NCBI GenBank assembly: GCA_963774345.1
Contig: CAVZFB010000038.1
Location: forward strand, 434,001-498,000
Direction of reading: 5' to 3'
Length of the DNA stretch: 64,000 nt
DNA from: AP-15 sp963774345
GTDB lineage: Bacteria > Pseudomonadota > Alphaproteobacteria > ATCC43930 > CGMCC-115725
The position numbers were made by a program, and so were the translations under genes. How positions within the stretch are numbered: position 1 is the stretch's first letter; every line of letters begins with the position of its first letter. Below, piece by piece: positions 35,712 through 44,911 of the stretch. The notes beneath the pieces were generated by a model. The model did not search any database and had not been told where the DNA came from. It saw only the letters and a list, made by a program, of their open reading frames with translations.

Positions 35712-36257
35712 ATGTCAGCAAGTCGAGAAGACAAAGAATTTATGAGGCTTGGCGTACAATATTACGTGGCTTCACGTTCAGCGCCGTGGGCAGGGTTACT
35801 GCCGGTGTGTGGTAATCTCTATCATCATACACTTGAAATGTTTTTAAAAGCTGGGTTGTCTCGAAAACGTTCTTTACTAGAGCTGAAGAAGCAGTTCAGT
35901 CACAGATTGATTGATATCTGGAACGCGTTTAAGGCCGACTTTCCTTCAACCACACTTCTACAATTTGATACGACAATTGCCGATATCGAGGAATTTGAGG
36001 ATGTAAGGTATCCTAACAATGTTTTGAAGAATGGTGCCCAAATGCTCGTTGATTGGAAATCGACTCCTGTGCAGATCGTCGGGCCGTCTGCACCCCCGAT
36101 GTACAGATTGAACGTTAACGATATAGATCGTCTGATTGGCGAAATATTCGGCGTTTCGTCGCGAAACTCTCTCTTTTTTACCTCGAGTCTTAAACCAGAC
36201 GCCCGAGCGATGCTTGCTCGCGATAACCCCGTTGCCGATCAGATATTGGGTAAGTGA
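35712..36257 (+). CDS. Hypothetical protein, HEPN-like, foreign composition
   Basis: 181 residues, ATG at 35712 behind AAAGGGAGAACT. Mostly helical: FMRLGVQYYVASRSAPWAGL, NLYHHTLEMFLKAGLSRKRS and ELKKQFSHRLIDIWNAFKAD. The spacing of two helices with a YHHxLEMxLKAxL motif and a later KKxxxHxLxxxW resembles HEPN-domain proteins, but the RNase RX4-6H motif is not evident. Its DNA is far more AT-rich than its neighbours and it lies between the palindrome and a duplicated gene end, so it looks inserted. Confidence 0.6.
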   Translation: MSASREDKEFMRLGVQYYVASRSAPWAGLLPVCGNLYHHTLEMFLKAGLSRKRSLLELKKQFSHRLIDIWNAFKADFPSTTLLQFDTTIADIEEFEDVRYPNNVLKNGAQMLVDWKSTPVQIVGPSAPPMYRLNVNDIDRLIGEIFGVSSRNSLFFTSSLKPDARAMLARDNPVADQILGK

Positions 36258-36289
36258 GGGGATTGCGAGGCGGAGTGTCGGGTGCAGCC

Positions 36290-36340
36290 TCTCTTCTCCG
36301 GGTGGGAAGACCGCTGGTGGGCCGTAGCCGATGGCGCAGG
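36290..36340 (+). repeat. Decayed duplicate of the LLM gene 3' end
   Basis: cttctccgggtgggaagacc and the bases to ~36340 match 35459-35510 (ttctccgaatgggaagaccg onward) with a few substitutions and one extra G. In frame it reads LFSGWEDRWW against LFSEWEDRWW of the oxidoreductase. It flanks the inserted gene on the right. Confidence 0.7.
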
Positions 36341-36387
36341 CCGACCCCGCGGTGGATTAGCGCCGCAACGGCCCGACCTTGCAATTG

Positions 36388-38115
36388 CTAGCGCCGCAGG
36401 TTGGTTCGGGCCAATTCGACGATTTCGTCGCCGCGGCCGCTCATGACGGCTTTGAGCATGTAAAGGGTGAAACCCTTGGCCATCTCGGCGGTGACCCGGG
36501 GCGGCATCGCCAGCTCCATGCGGTTGACGACGGCGTCGACCAATACCGGGCCGGGGTGGGCGAATGCCTCGCCCAGTTTGGTCTCGACGTCGGCGGGGTC
36601 GGCGATGCGCACGCCCTTGATCCCGACCGCTTCGGCCAGTGCCGCGAAGTTCGGATTGACCAGATCGGTGCCCGAGTTGAGGAACCCGGTCGATTTCTGT
36701 TCGAGCTCGACAAAGCCGAGTGCGCCGTTGTTAAAGACGACGATCTTCACCGGCAATTTCAGCTGGACCAGGCTCAACAAATCGCCCATCAGCATCGAAA
36801 AGCCGCCGTCGCCCGACAATGACACGACCTGGCGCTGCGGAAAGGCGGCCTGGGCGCCGATCGCCTGCGGCAAGGCATTGGCCATCGAGCCATGCCAGAA
36901 CGATCCGATCAGCCGGCGGCGGCCGTTCATCGCCAGATAGCGCGCCGCCCATACCGTCGGCAGCCCGACATCGCAGGTGAAGATCGCGTCGCCGCTCGCC
37001 AATTCGCTGACCACGCGCGCGATATGCTGCGGGTGAAGCACCCCGCCGGGCCGTCCGGTAGCGAGGTCGTCGAGCCCTCGGCGCGCTTCCCGATAATGTT
37101 TTACCGCGGCATCGAGATGGCCGCCGAACGACTTGCTTTGCAGACGCGGGAGCAGCAGCCGCAAGGTCGCGCCGACGTCGCCCAGCACCCCGATCTCGAC
37201 CGGCGCGCGGCGGCCGATCGTTTCTGCCCTGATGTCGATCTGGGCGATGTGCGCGGTCTGCGGGTAGAACTGCCGATAAGGAAAATCGGTGCCGAGCATC
37301 AACAGCGCGTCGCAGCTCTCCATCGCGTAGTAGCCGGAGGAGAAGCCGATCAGCCCGGTCATGCCGACATCGTAGGGGTTTTCCCACTCGACATATTCCT
37401 TGCCGCGCAGCGCGTGGACGATCGGGGCTTTCAGAGCCTCGGCGAGCTGCAGCACCTCGTCATGCGCGCCTTGGCAGCCGCCGCCGCAGAGCAAGGTCAC
37501 CCGCTCGGCGTCATTCAGCATGGCGGCGAGGCGGCCAAGCGCTTCCTCCGACGGGGTCACGATAGGCCGTGACGGGACCAGGCCGAGCGGCTTGGGCGCG
37601 GTTGCCGTGGCGGCGGGTTTCAGCGCCACGTCGCCGGGGATCACAATGACGCTGACACAGCGCTCGGCCGTCGCTCGGCGGATCGCGATCTCGAGCACGC
37701 GCGGCATTTGATCGGGGGTCGAGACCAGCTCGCAATAGCTGCTGCACTCTTGAAACAGGCGCTCGGGGTGAGTTTCCTGGAAATAGCCGGCGCCGATCTC
37801 GGGCGAAGGAATATGAGCGGCGATCGCGACCACCGGCACGCGCGAGCGGTGACAGTCGTAAAGGCCGTTGATCAGGTGCAGGTTGCCTGGGCCGCAGCTG
37901 CCGGCGCAGACCGCGAGCTCACCGGTCAGATGCGCCTCGGCGCCGGCGGCAAAGGCGGCGACCTCTTCGTGGCGGAGGTGCAGCCACGCGATCCCGCCAT
38001 GGCGGCGCAACGCGTCGGTGAAGCCGTTCAGGCTGTCGCCGACGATGCCGTAAATGCGCTTTACCCCAGCGGCGGCGAGGGTTTCGACCATCTGGTCGGC
38101 TACGGTTGCGGCCAT
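36388..38115 (-). CDS. poxB: Pyruvate oxidase/dehydrogenase-type TPP enzyme
   Basis: 575 residues, the size of PoxB (572). Pyrimidine-domain Glu in LHLRHEEVAAFAAGAEA; FAD-domain features such as LLMLGTDFPYRQFYPQ; TPP domain SGDGGFSMLMGDLLSL, then VVFNNGALGFVELEQ; C-terminus FTLYMLKAVMSGRGDEIVEL, where PoxB has its membrane-binding helix. PoxB decarboxylates pyruvate to acetate and CO2 and passes electrons to ubiquinone. It is divergent from fumC; with fumarase and malic enzyme beside it, malate-derived pyruvate could feed it. Other ThDP oxidases of this family cannot be excluded. Confidence 0.8.
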   Translation of the reverse strand: MAATVADQMVETLAAAGVKRIYGIVGDSLNGFTDALRRHGGIAWLHLRHEEVAAFAAGAEAHLTGELAVCAGSCGPGNLHLINGLYDCHRSRVPVVAIAAHIPSPEIGAGYFQETHPERLFQECSSYCELVSTPDQMPRVLEIAIRRATAERCVSVIVIPGDVALKPAATATAPKPLGLVPSRPIVTPSEEALGRLAAMLNDAERVTLLCGGGCQGAHDEVLQLAEALKAPIVHALRGKEYVEWENPYDVGMTGLIGFSSGYYAMESCDALLMLGTDFPYRQFYPQTAHIAQIDIRAETIGRRAPVEIGVLGDVGATLRLLLPRLQSKSFGGHLDAAVKHYREARRGLDDLATGRPGGVLHPQHIARVVSELASGDAIFTCDVGLPTVWAARYLAMNGRRRLIGSFWHGSMANALPQAIGAQAAFPQRQVVSLSGDGGFSMLMGDLLSLVQLKLPVKIVVFNNGALGFVELEQKSTGFLNSGTDLVNPNFAALAEAVGIKGVRIADPADVETKLGEAFAHPGPVLVDAVVNRMELAMPPRVTAEMAKGFTLYMLKAVMSGRGDEIVELARTNLRR

Positions 38116-38256
38116 AGACCGTTCTCCCTAAATCCCCATAAGGTTCGGAGAGATTCCGCTCCAGACGCATGGATTGGCAATACCGCCAAAGATCGGAGCA
38201 GCCGGCACGCCATGTCGGATTGGGGGTTGGCGGTCAAACGCGCCGGAGGTTCCATC

Positions 38257-39684
38257 ATGACCGAGTTTCGTAGGGAATACGATAGTCTCGGCGAGGTCGA
38301 GGTCTCGGCCGACAAGCTCTGGGGAGCGCAGACCCAGCGGTCGCTGGAGCATTTCAGCATCGGCAAGGATCTGATCCCGCGAGAGATGATCCGCGCCTAC
38401 GCCATCCTGAAAAAGGCCGCGGCCAACGCCAATTGCGCGAGCAAACGGCTAGACGGCAAGGTCCACACACTGATCGTCCAAGTCGCCGACGAGATATTGG
38501 CGGGCCAGCATCAGGACATGTTTCCGCTGCACGTCTGGATGACCGGTAGCGGCACGCAGTTCAACATGAACGTGAACGAGGTGATCTCCAACCGCGCCAG
38601 CCAACTCGCCGGCACTGATCTCGGCAGCAAGGCGCCGGTGCATCCCAACGACCACGTCAACATGTCGCAATCGTCCAACGACACGTTTCCCTCGGCGATG
38701 TATGTCGCGGCGGCGCTCGGGGTGACGGAACGCCTGGTCCCTGCGGTGCGCGCATTGCACGACGCGATCGCGGCCAAGGCGGAGGCGTGGAAGGACATCG
38801 TCAAGGTCGGCCGCACCCACATGCAGGATGCGACACCGATCACGCTGGGGCAGGAATGGTCGGGCTATGCCGGCATGCTGGCGGACGATCTTGAGCGGAT
38901 CGACGACGCGCTGAAGGGCGTTTATCGGCTGGCGCTCGGCGGCACCGCCGTGGGCACCGGGATCAACGCCGCGCCTGGCTTCGCCGAGGCAGCGGCAGCC
39001 GAGATCGCCAGGCTCACCGGGTTGCCGTTTGTCAGCGCGCCAAACAAGTTCACCGTGCAGGGCGCCCATGACGCGCTGGTGCATTTGTCCGGCACGCTGC
39101 GGACTCTGGCCGTCTCGCTCTACAAGATCGTCAACGACATCAGGCTGATGTCGTGCGGCCCGCGCGCCGGTTTCGCGGAATTGCTGATCCCGGAGAACGA
39201 GCCGGGTTCCTCGATCATGCCCGGGAAGGTCAACCCGACGCAGGCCGAGGCGTTGACGATGATCGCTGTGCAAGTGATGGGCAACGACGTGGCGGTGGGC
39301 TTCGGCGGCGCCGGCGGATATCTGGAGATGAACGTCTACAAGCCGCTGATCATCTTCAACGTGATGCATTCGATTACGATTTTGACTGACGGGTGCACCA
39401 ACTTCCGGAAATACCTGGTCGAGGGCACCAAGCCGAACCTTAAAAAAATCACGGAATACGTGGATCGCTCGCTGATGCTGGTGACGGCGCTTGCTCCGGT
39501 CATCGGCTACGACAAGGCATCAAAGATCGCGCACCATGCGGTGGACCACGACTTGACCTTGAAGGCGGCGGCGCTCGACCTCGGCTACGTCACGGAGGCT
39601 GAATTCGATCGTATCGTAGACCCGAGCAAGATGGTCGAGCCCTATGTCGCCGCAGGGGCACAGCCAACTAGTGACGTGTCTTAA
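38257..39684 (+). CDS. fumC: Fumarase, class II
   Basis: 475 residues from the ATG at 38257, fixed by GGAGGTTCCATC. Signatures: GSGTQFNMNVNEVISNRA, QSSNDTFPSAMYVAA, KVGRTHMQDATPITLGQEW and the catalytic loop GSSIMPGKVNPTQ. It hydrates fumarate to malate in the TCA cycle, without an iron-sulfur cluster. The malic enzyme gene follows after 18 bases. TVQGAHDALVHLSGTL is the dimer region. Aspartase belongs to the same family, but the KVG and GGTAVGTGINAAPGF blocks favour fumarase. Confidence 0.9.
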   Translation: MTEFRREYDSLGEVEVSADKLWGAQTQRSLEHFSIGKDLIPREMIRAYAILKKAAANANCASKRLDGKVHTLIVQVADEILAGQHQDMFPLHVWMTGSGTQFNMNVNEVISNRASQLAGTDLGSKAPVHPNDHVNMSQSSNDTFPSAMYVAAALGVTERLVPAVRALHDAIAAKAEAWKDIVKVGRTHMQDATPITLGQEWSGYAGMLADDLERIDDALKGVYRLALGGTAVGTGINAAPGFAEAAAAEIARLTGLPFVSAPNKFTVQGAHDALVHLSGTLRTLAVSLYKIVNDIRLMSCGPRAGFAELLIPENEPGSSIMPGKVNPTQAEALTMIAVQVMGNDVAVGFGGAGGYLEMNVYKPLIIFNVMHSITILTDGCTNFRKYLVEGTKPNLKKITEYVDRSLMLVTALAPVIGYDKASKIAHHAVDHDLTLKAAALDLGYVTEAEFDRIVDPSKMVEPYVAAGAQPTSDVS

Positions 39685-39702
39685 ACGCGGAAGGTGAGGA
39701 TC

Positions 39703-41344
39703 ATGCCAGAAGTCTATCCGTCCGGCACCGACCGGAGCCGACCTGCTGCACAACCCCCACCTCAATCGGGGAAGCGCTTTCCCGCTCGCGGATCGCCGAG
39801 CGCTGCGCATCGAGGGGCTGCTGCCGCCAGTGGCCGACGCGCTCGAGACCCAAATCGCCCGCGTCCACACTCAGCTTGCATTGCTCGACAACGACCTGCA
39901 GAAATACCTCTTTCTGACTGACCTCCAATCCCGCAACGAGGTCCTGTTCTTTGCCGTTCTAATGTCGGACCCAGCGAGTTTCATGCCGCTGGTCTATACC
40001 CCGACGGTCGGTGAGGCCTGCCAGAAATTCAACCACATCTTCCGCGCCGCACGGGGCATACACCTGCCGATATCGGCAAAGGGACGGCTGCGCGAATTGC
40101 TCGCCAACTGGCCTCTGCCGGACGTGCGCTTCATCGTGGCAACGGATGGCGAGCGGATCCTTGGTCTGGGCGACTTGGGCGTCGGCGGCATGGGCATCCC
40201 CGTCGGCAAGCTGGCGCTCTACACGGCCTGCGCCGGTGTTCCGCCGCAGCTGACCCTGCCAATCATGCTCGACGTCGGCACCAACAACCAGGCCCTGCTC
40301 GAAGACCCGCTCTATCTCGGCCTGCGCCAGAACCGCGTGCGCGGCGCGGAATACGACGCCTTCATCGACGAGTTCGTACAGACGGTGCAGGAACTGTTTC
40401 CGAAAAGCTGCCTGCAATGGGAAGATTTCGCCAACATCAACGCCGTGCCGATTCTGGCGCGCTACCGGGACAAGATCTGTACCTACAACGACGATATCCA
40501 GGGCACCGCCGCGGTCGCTCTGGCCGGGATCCTCGCGGCATTGCGGATCACCGGACAGAAACTCACCGAGCAGCGGTTCCTGTTTCTCGGCGGCGGCTCG
40601 GCCGCCACCGGCATCGCCGAACTGATCAGCGAGGCCATGGCGCTGGAGGGCCTGCCGATCGACCGGGCGCGCGCCTGCAATTGGCTGTTTGACATCAACG
40701 GCCTGATGGTCACCTCCCGCACGGACCTGGCCGATTTCCAGAAACCCTTCTCGCATGCGCACGCGCCGATCGCAACGTTCGTTGCCGCTGTCGAGGCCAT
40801 CAGACCCACCGGCATCATTGGCGTCAGCACGGTCCCGAAACTGTTCAACCAGCCGGTGATCGAGGCAATGGCCCGGATCAACGAGCGGCCGATCATCTTC
40901 CCCTACTCGAACCCGACCTCCCGTTCGGAATGCACGGCTGAGGAGGCCTATAAATGGTCGGCCGGCCGGGCGGTGTTTGCCAGCGGCAGCCCATTCCCAC
41001 CGGTGCAGATCGACGGCAAGACGCTCGTCCCCGGTCAGGGCAACAACGTCTACATCTTCCCGGCGATGGGCATGGCAGTGCTGGCAACGGAAGCCAAGCG
41101 GGTCACCGAGGAGATGTTCATCATTGCCGCCCGCGCTGTCGCAGAACAGGTCACCGAAGCCAATCTTGCCACGGGCCTGATTTATCCGCCGACCAGCAAC
41201 ATCTTCGATGCATCGCTGCACACTGCCGCGCGAATTGCCGAATATATCTTTGAGCACGACCTCGCCGGTATCGCGCGCCCGGACGACATCGATGCCCATG
41301 TGCGCGCCCGGGCTTACAAGCCGGTCTACCCGGCTCAAGTCTGA
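39703..41344 (+). CDS. maeA: NAD-type malic enzyme, copy 2 (frameshifted near start)
   Basis: GGTGAGG precedes the ATG at 39703 (MPEVYPSGT...). At about 39733 the frame moves by one extra base into ADLLHNPHLNRGSAFPLADR, the usual malic-enzyme N-terminus, and stays open to 41344. Annotating from the GTG at 39830 would lose ~40 residues. Motifs: VYTPTVGEACQKF, WEDFANINAVPI, CTYNDDIQGTAAVALAG, and the nucleotide site LGGGSAATGIAE, where the usual GAGSA is GGGSA. Corrected length ~546. It would make pyruvate from the malate that FumC provides. Its paralogue is at 12462-14198. Confidence 0.85.
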
Positions 41345-41389
41345 CGGCGGCGTACGGGTGCTGCCGGTGGGGTACCGGCGGTCAGGGCG

Positions 41390-41854
41390 TTACGAAACCA
41401 GGCAGTCGGTCCGGTCGTCGTGCGCGGCGGGCTTTGGCGTGAGATCGGGGAACGGGATCCCTTCGTTGGGCCCGGCACCGATCTTGGTCAGGCCGACGGC
41501 GACCGGAGGCTGGTTCGGATCGGTGCCGGAGACGATCGTGCCGCCGGCGACCAGTTCCCTGCGTTCAGGCCAGACGAATTGGAAATGCTCGATGCGCCGG
41601 CCGGTGCCGCTCCGGATGTAGATGGCCGTGCTGAGGCGAAAGACATGGTCGGCGATCTGCGGGCCAACGGTGCGGCCGGTTTGTCCCCACATCACATCGT
41701 CGCCGCGAAACCAAGCGTTTAATGCCGCGGTGTCGTCGTGCTTTCCATCGCCCCATAGGACAAACAGTTTGGCTCCACATTTCGAGGCATCGGCGGCCCA
41801 TGCCGGCGACGACCCCGCTAGTGCCGCGAGCAGGCAGGCGACAAAGCGTAACAT
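41390..41854 (-). CDS. Secreted protein with pectate-lyase-3-like start
   Basis: 154 residues with a signal peptide (MLRFVACLLAALAGSSPAWA). The mature part has VLWGDGKHDDTAALNAWFRG, the GDGxxDDTxAlxxal opening of pectate-lyase-superfamily (tailspike-like) proteins, followed by GPQIADHVFRLSTAIYIRSG and HFQFVWPERRELVAGGTIVS. It is far shorter than the beta-helix enzymes, so it is only a related small exported protein. Short proteins of this type occur in Bradyrhizobium. It is convergent with the malic enzyme gene. Confidence 0.6.
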   Translation of the reverse strand: MLRFVACLLAALAGSSPAWAADASKCGAKLFVLWGDGKHDDTAALNAWFRGDDVMWGQTGRTVGPQIADHVFRLSTAIYIRSGTGRRIEHFQFVWPERRELVAGGTIVSGTDPNQPPVAVGLTKIGAGPNEGIPFPDLTPKPAAHDDRTDCLVS

Positions 41855-41949
41855 GTGCGGATCAAACCATCGGAAACTGCTCGGTGCGGCTCATCGGGGT
41901 CCGGCGTCGCAATAGACATGCGCGTGACAGCCGTCGAACGGGTGGTGTC

Positions 41950-42465
41950 CTAATTTGAACATATTGTAACACTCAAACGTGCATCAAGACGATTAAGAAT
42001 CTCTTTAGCGACAATGTGACATTGTTCCCACAACTGACGGGATGACCCGAAAGTGAGATCAAATTCCGGCATTCCTGAATTGATCTTGTGGATCTGCTGT
42101 AATCTGTATTCCGCGTTTCCCACATAATATCCAAAGGACCAATTATGAAAAGTCTTGTCCTGACTATAGTTGATTGCGTTATCTTGAATTAGAGTAGTCA
42201 GAAACCACTCGGCGTGTGTTTGTGCATCCGGCCAGGCCACATTTTCTTCGCTAAGAAACACCGCTCTCCATAGCGAGAACGATGTCCCTACAAGCAATTG
42301 CGATATTTGAGTAAGTGTCACGTCTGCTGCAATCTGCTCACGATGCGTCCGGAGCAAGCACAAAAAATCCAAGCATCGGCGCTGAATTTCTGACCGCCAT
42401 CGAACGAGCCATTCTAGTTCGTCGAGAGTTGGTTCTGGTGGTCGAGTTGGCGAGGTATTGGTCAC
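41950..42465 (-). CDS. Hypothetical protein, AT-rich gene
   Basis: 171 residues from a GTG at 42465, five bases after the stop of the preceding gene. Mainly helical: LDELEWLVRWRSEIQRRCLD, ISQLLVGTSFSLWRAVFLSE, FHNWSFGYYVGNAEYRLQQI and a Cys-containing end. It is more AT-rich than average. No domain, signal or membrane segment recognised. Confidence 0.5.
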   Translation of the reverse strand: MTNTSPTRPPEPTLDELEWLVRWRSEIQRRCLDFLCLLRTHREQIAADVTLTQISQLLVGTSFSLWRAVFLSEENVAWPDAQTHAEWFLTTLIQDNAINYSQDKTFHNWSFGYYVGNAEYRLQQIHKINSGMPEFDLTFGSSRQLWEQCHIVAKEILNRLDARLSVTICSN

Positions 42466-42470
42466 GAGGT

Positions 42471-42764
42471 TCAGGTCTTACGATGCTCTGCCACGATCGC
42501 CGCTCGCACGGCAGCTTGCGGGCTATCCGCCGGCGGCTGATGCAGCACCGCGAAGAGTTGCCGCTTCGTGCTTCCCTCGATCGGCGAGGACCAAGCGTAG
42601 GCACGGGCGGCGGTCGGATGGCCCGCCAAGTCGAAGACGGCCGCCGCCCTGTCCCATACGGGCTTCCCGTCGAATGTCTCGCGGACGGGAACGGATTGAG
42701 CCGGCGTTGCCGAGCCGCCATGCATGCGTTCGATGGCTTCCTTCAGCTGGTCAACTTCAGTCAT
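42471..42764 (-). CDS. Conserved hypothetical protein
   Basis: 97 residues, ATG at 42764 behind TGAGGATGC. Reads MTEVDQLKEAIERMHGGSAT, then VWDRAAAVFDLAGHPTAARA, YAWSSPIEGSTKRQLFAVLH and SPQAAVRAAIVAEHR. This pattern occurs in uncharacterised proteins of Bradyrhizobium and relatives. It is translationally close to the next gene (41950-42465). Confidence 0.6.
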   Translation of the reverse strand: MTEVDQLKEAIERMHGGSATPAQSVPVRETFDGKPVWDRAAAVFDLAGHPTAARAYAWSSPIEGSTKRQLFAVLHQPPADSPQAAVRAAIVAEHRKT

Positions 42765-42900
42765 GCATCCTCATATACCACAGCGATGGCGGCGACCATG
42801 CCACCGGCGGGCTAACCGATGACGTGACCTGACCCGCTGTCGCCCCAATTTTCGCACACCCCGAGCCCCGGCTCAATCGCGAGCTCCACCACTACCGGCG

Positions 42901-44778
42901 TCAGGCAGTCAGGATCACGTCCGCGGCTTTTTCGGCGATCATGTAGACCGCGCTGGCGATAAAGAAGCCGGGGATGCGCGGGAACACCGAGGCGTCGACG
43001 ACGCGCAATCCGGTGGCGCCATGCACGCGGAAGTCACTGCCGATGACGCCGCCGCCGTCGCGCGGCCCGATCGCGCAAGTGCACGAGGCGTGGTGGCCCC
43101 AGGCCCGGGTGCGGACGAAATCCCGAAGTTCGTCATCGCTCTGGAGCGCATCGCCAGGCTGCTCCTCGGCCGCGATCAGGCCGCGGTCTTTGATTTCTTT
43201 TGTCAGTTTGCGGACAAAGCGGATGCCGGCTACGACCGAATCAAGGTCCTCCCCGGTGGCGTCGCTGCCCTCCTCGAAATAGTGGAAGTCGATCAGTGGC
43301 GTGTCGCGCGGATCAGCTGAGCGCAGACGAACCGCGCCCGCTCGATTTTGCGTGTGCGCCTTGAGGATCGCCCAGGTCAGGTAGTTGGGCTTGGTCACTT
43401 CGAATGCCGAGTAGCCGGGAAAATAACCCCCGAACAGGCCAAGCAGCGCAAAACAGAACAGATGGGCAGCGGCCGCTCGGAATGCGATTTTAAGATCGCC
43501 GCCAGCACCGCACCGTTGCTGGCATAAACCCCGTCGCTCCCGCTCGCCCATGGACGATATTGCGGGTCGCCGCGGCTGAAGGTGGCGCGGTCAAGGATCT
43601 TCCAGCGCTCGAAATTCATCCGATTGACGACGCCGACCTCATAGCGGTCCTGTAGGTTCCTGCCGACTCCGGGAAGTTCGATCCGCACCGGGATTCCCAA
43701 TGGCTCCAGCACGTCGAGCGGTCGGTCCGATGCCGGACAACATCAAAAGCTGAGGGGTATTGAAGGCGCCGCCGCAGAGGATCACCTCGCGCGTGGCTTC
43801 GGCATGCATCGCCACGCCCGGGCGCGGTTGCCGGCTGGCTGTGGGCGCGGTAGAGCCGTTCGCCCTTGAGATATTCGACCCCGGTGGCGCGGTTGTTGCC
43901 GTCGAGGACGATGCGCGTGACCAGCGCGTCGAGGTCCAGATGCAGGCGGTCCGGGAATTTCTGCGCGGTCTCCAGCACCCGCTCGCGCGTGCCCATGCGC
44001 CGGTGATCGCGCGTCGTCAGTGGCGTATAGCGCACACCGACCGCGTTCTCGGTGACGAGCCGCCAGTCGTTCGGATCGGCCTTGGACTCGGCGAGACCGA
44101 TCAGCGAGCCGATAGGATGGCCGATATCGTCAAACGCATCGGCAGCGGAATGCAGCAGCAGCTGAACCAGGTCGAAATCGCCAAGAGCGGCCTCAGGGAC
44201 AGCCTTTTCGGAGTGGAGCCAGCCGTCCCAGCCGTGCCGCGACGGGTTCGGTCCTAGCTTGGCCAGTACGCGCTCGACCGGCCGGTGATGGCAGTTTTCG
44301 AGCCGCATGAAATAGCCCCGCATCGCGTGTGCGTTCCACGACGGGTCGCCGGTGAGCTGCGCGATCCCGTCCCAGTCGGCATTGTGCGGGTAGACCAGGA
44401 TCATTGCATTGTGCGCAGTGCAACCGCCCAGGGTCCCGGCCCGCGGATAAAGCACGCCATTGACCGCCGCGCCCCGGTAATCGCGCACATATTTCGGGTC
44501 CTTCGCCTGCATCGCCTCTTCGACATAGTGCCGGACAAAGAAATCCCAGCGCATTGCGTCGTTCTCGGAAGCGAAACCGTGGAACGACGGCACGTCGTAA
44601 TCGTCCGGCAGGCGGTCGATGCCGCGCTGATAATCGTTGGTGCCGGAGAGCAGGCGCAGGTCGCCGCCGGCTTCTAGCAGCAGTACCTGCCCCCGGCCTC
44701 GGCCAGCCGCGCCGCCAGTGTGCCGCCTCCGGCGCCCGAACCGACGACGATATACTCGAACAAGTTGCCGCTTTTCAT
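42901..44778 (-). CDS. GMC-family oxidoreductase (four frameshifts)
   Basis: The ATG at 44778 starts MKSGNLFEYIVVGSGAGGGT, the FAD-binding dinucleotide fold. The gene is spread over several frames: a missing G in a run of five at 44690-44694 (then VLLLEAGGDLRLLSGTNDY), one extra base at ~43837 (then VAMHAEATREVILCGGAFNT), one extra at ~43720 (then LDVLEPLGIPVRIELPGVGR) and one missing at ~43464 (then LFCFALLGLFGGYFPGYSAF). Net change is zero and the length becomes ~625. The active-site histidine region is AWGHHASCTCAIG and the end AEKAADVILTA is complete. GMC enzymes oxidise alcohols with FAD. All blocks are conserved, so base errors are more likely than decay. Confidence 0.8.
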
Positions 44779-44911
44779 CGCACCTGCTCTGGCCAGTAAT
44801 CTGAAGATCTATTAACGTCCTTCCATCAGATTTTCTTTGCTATCCAACTTTACACCGTTGGCGTAGGTGGAATGGTCGAATTGAACTGATAACAAAAAAT
44901 CTAACCCCTTG

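Noticed and set aside
38100..38256. Possible fumC start farther upstream
   Set aside because: The frame extends far upstream, but GGAGGTTCCATC places initiation at 38257 and homologues begin there.
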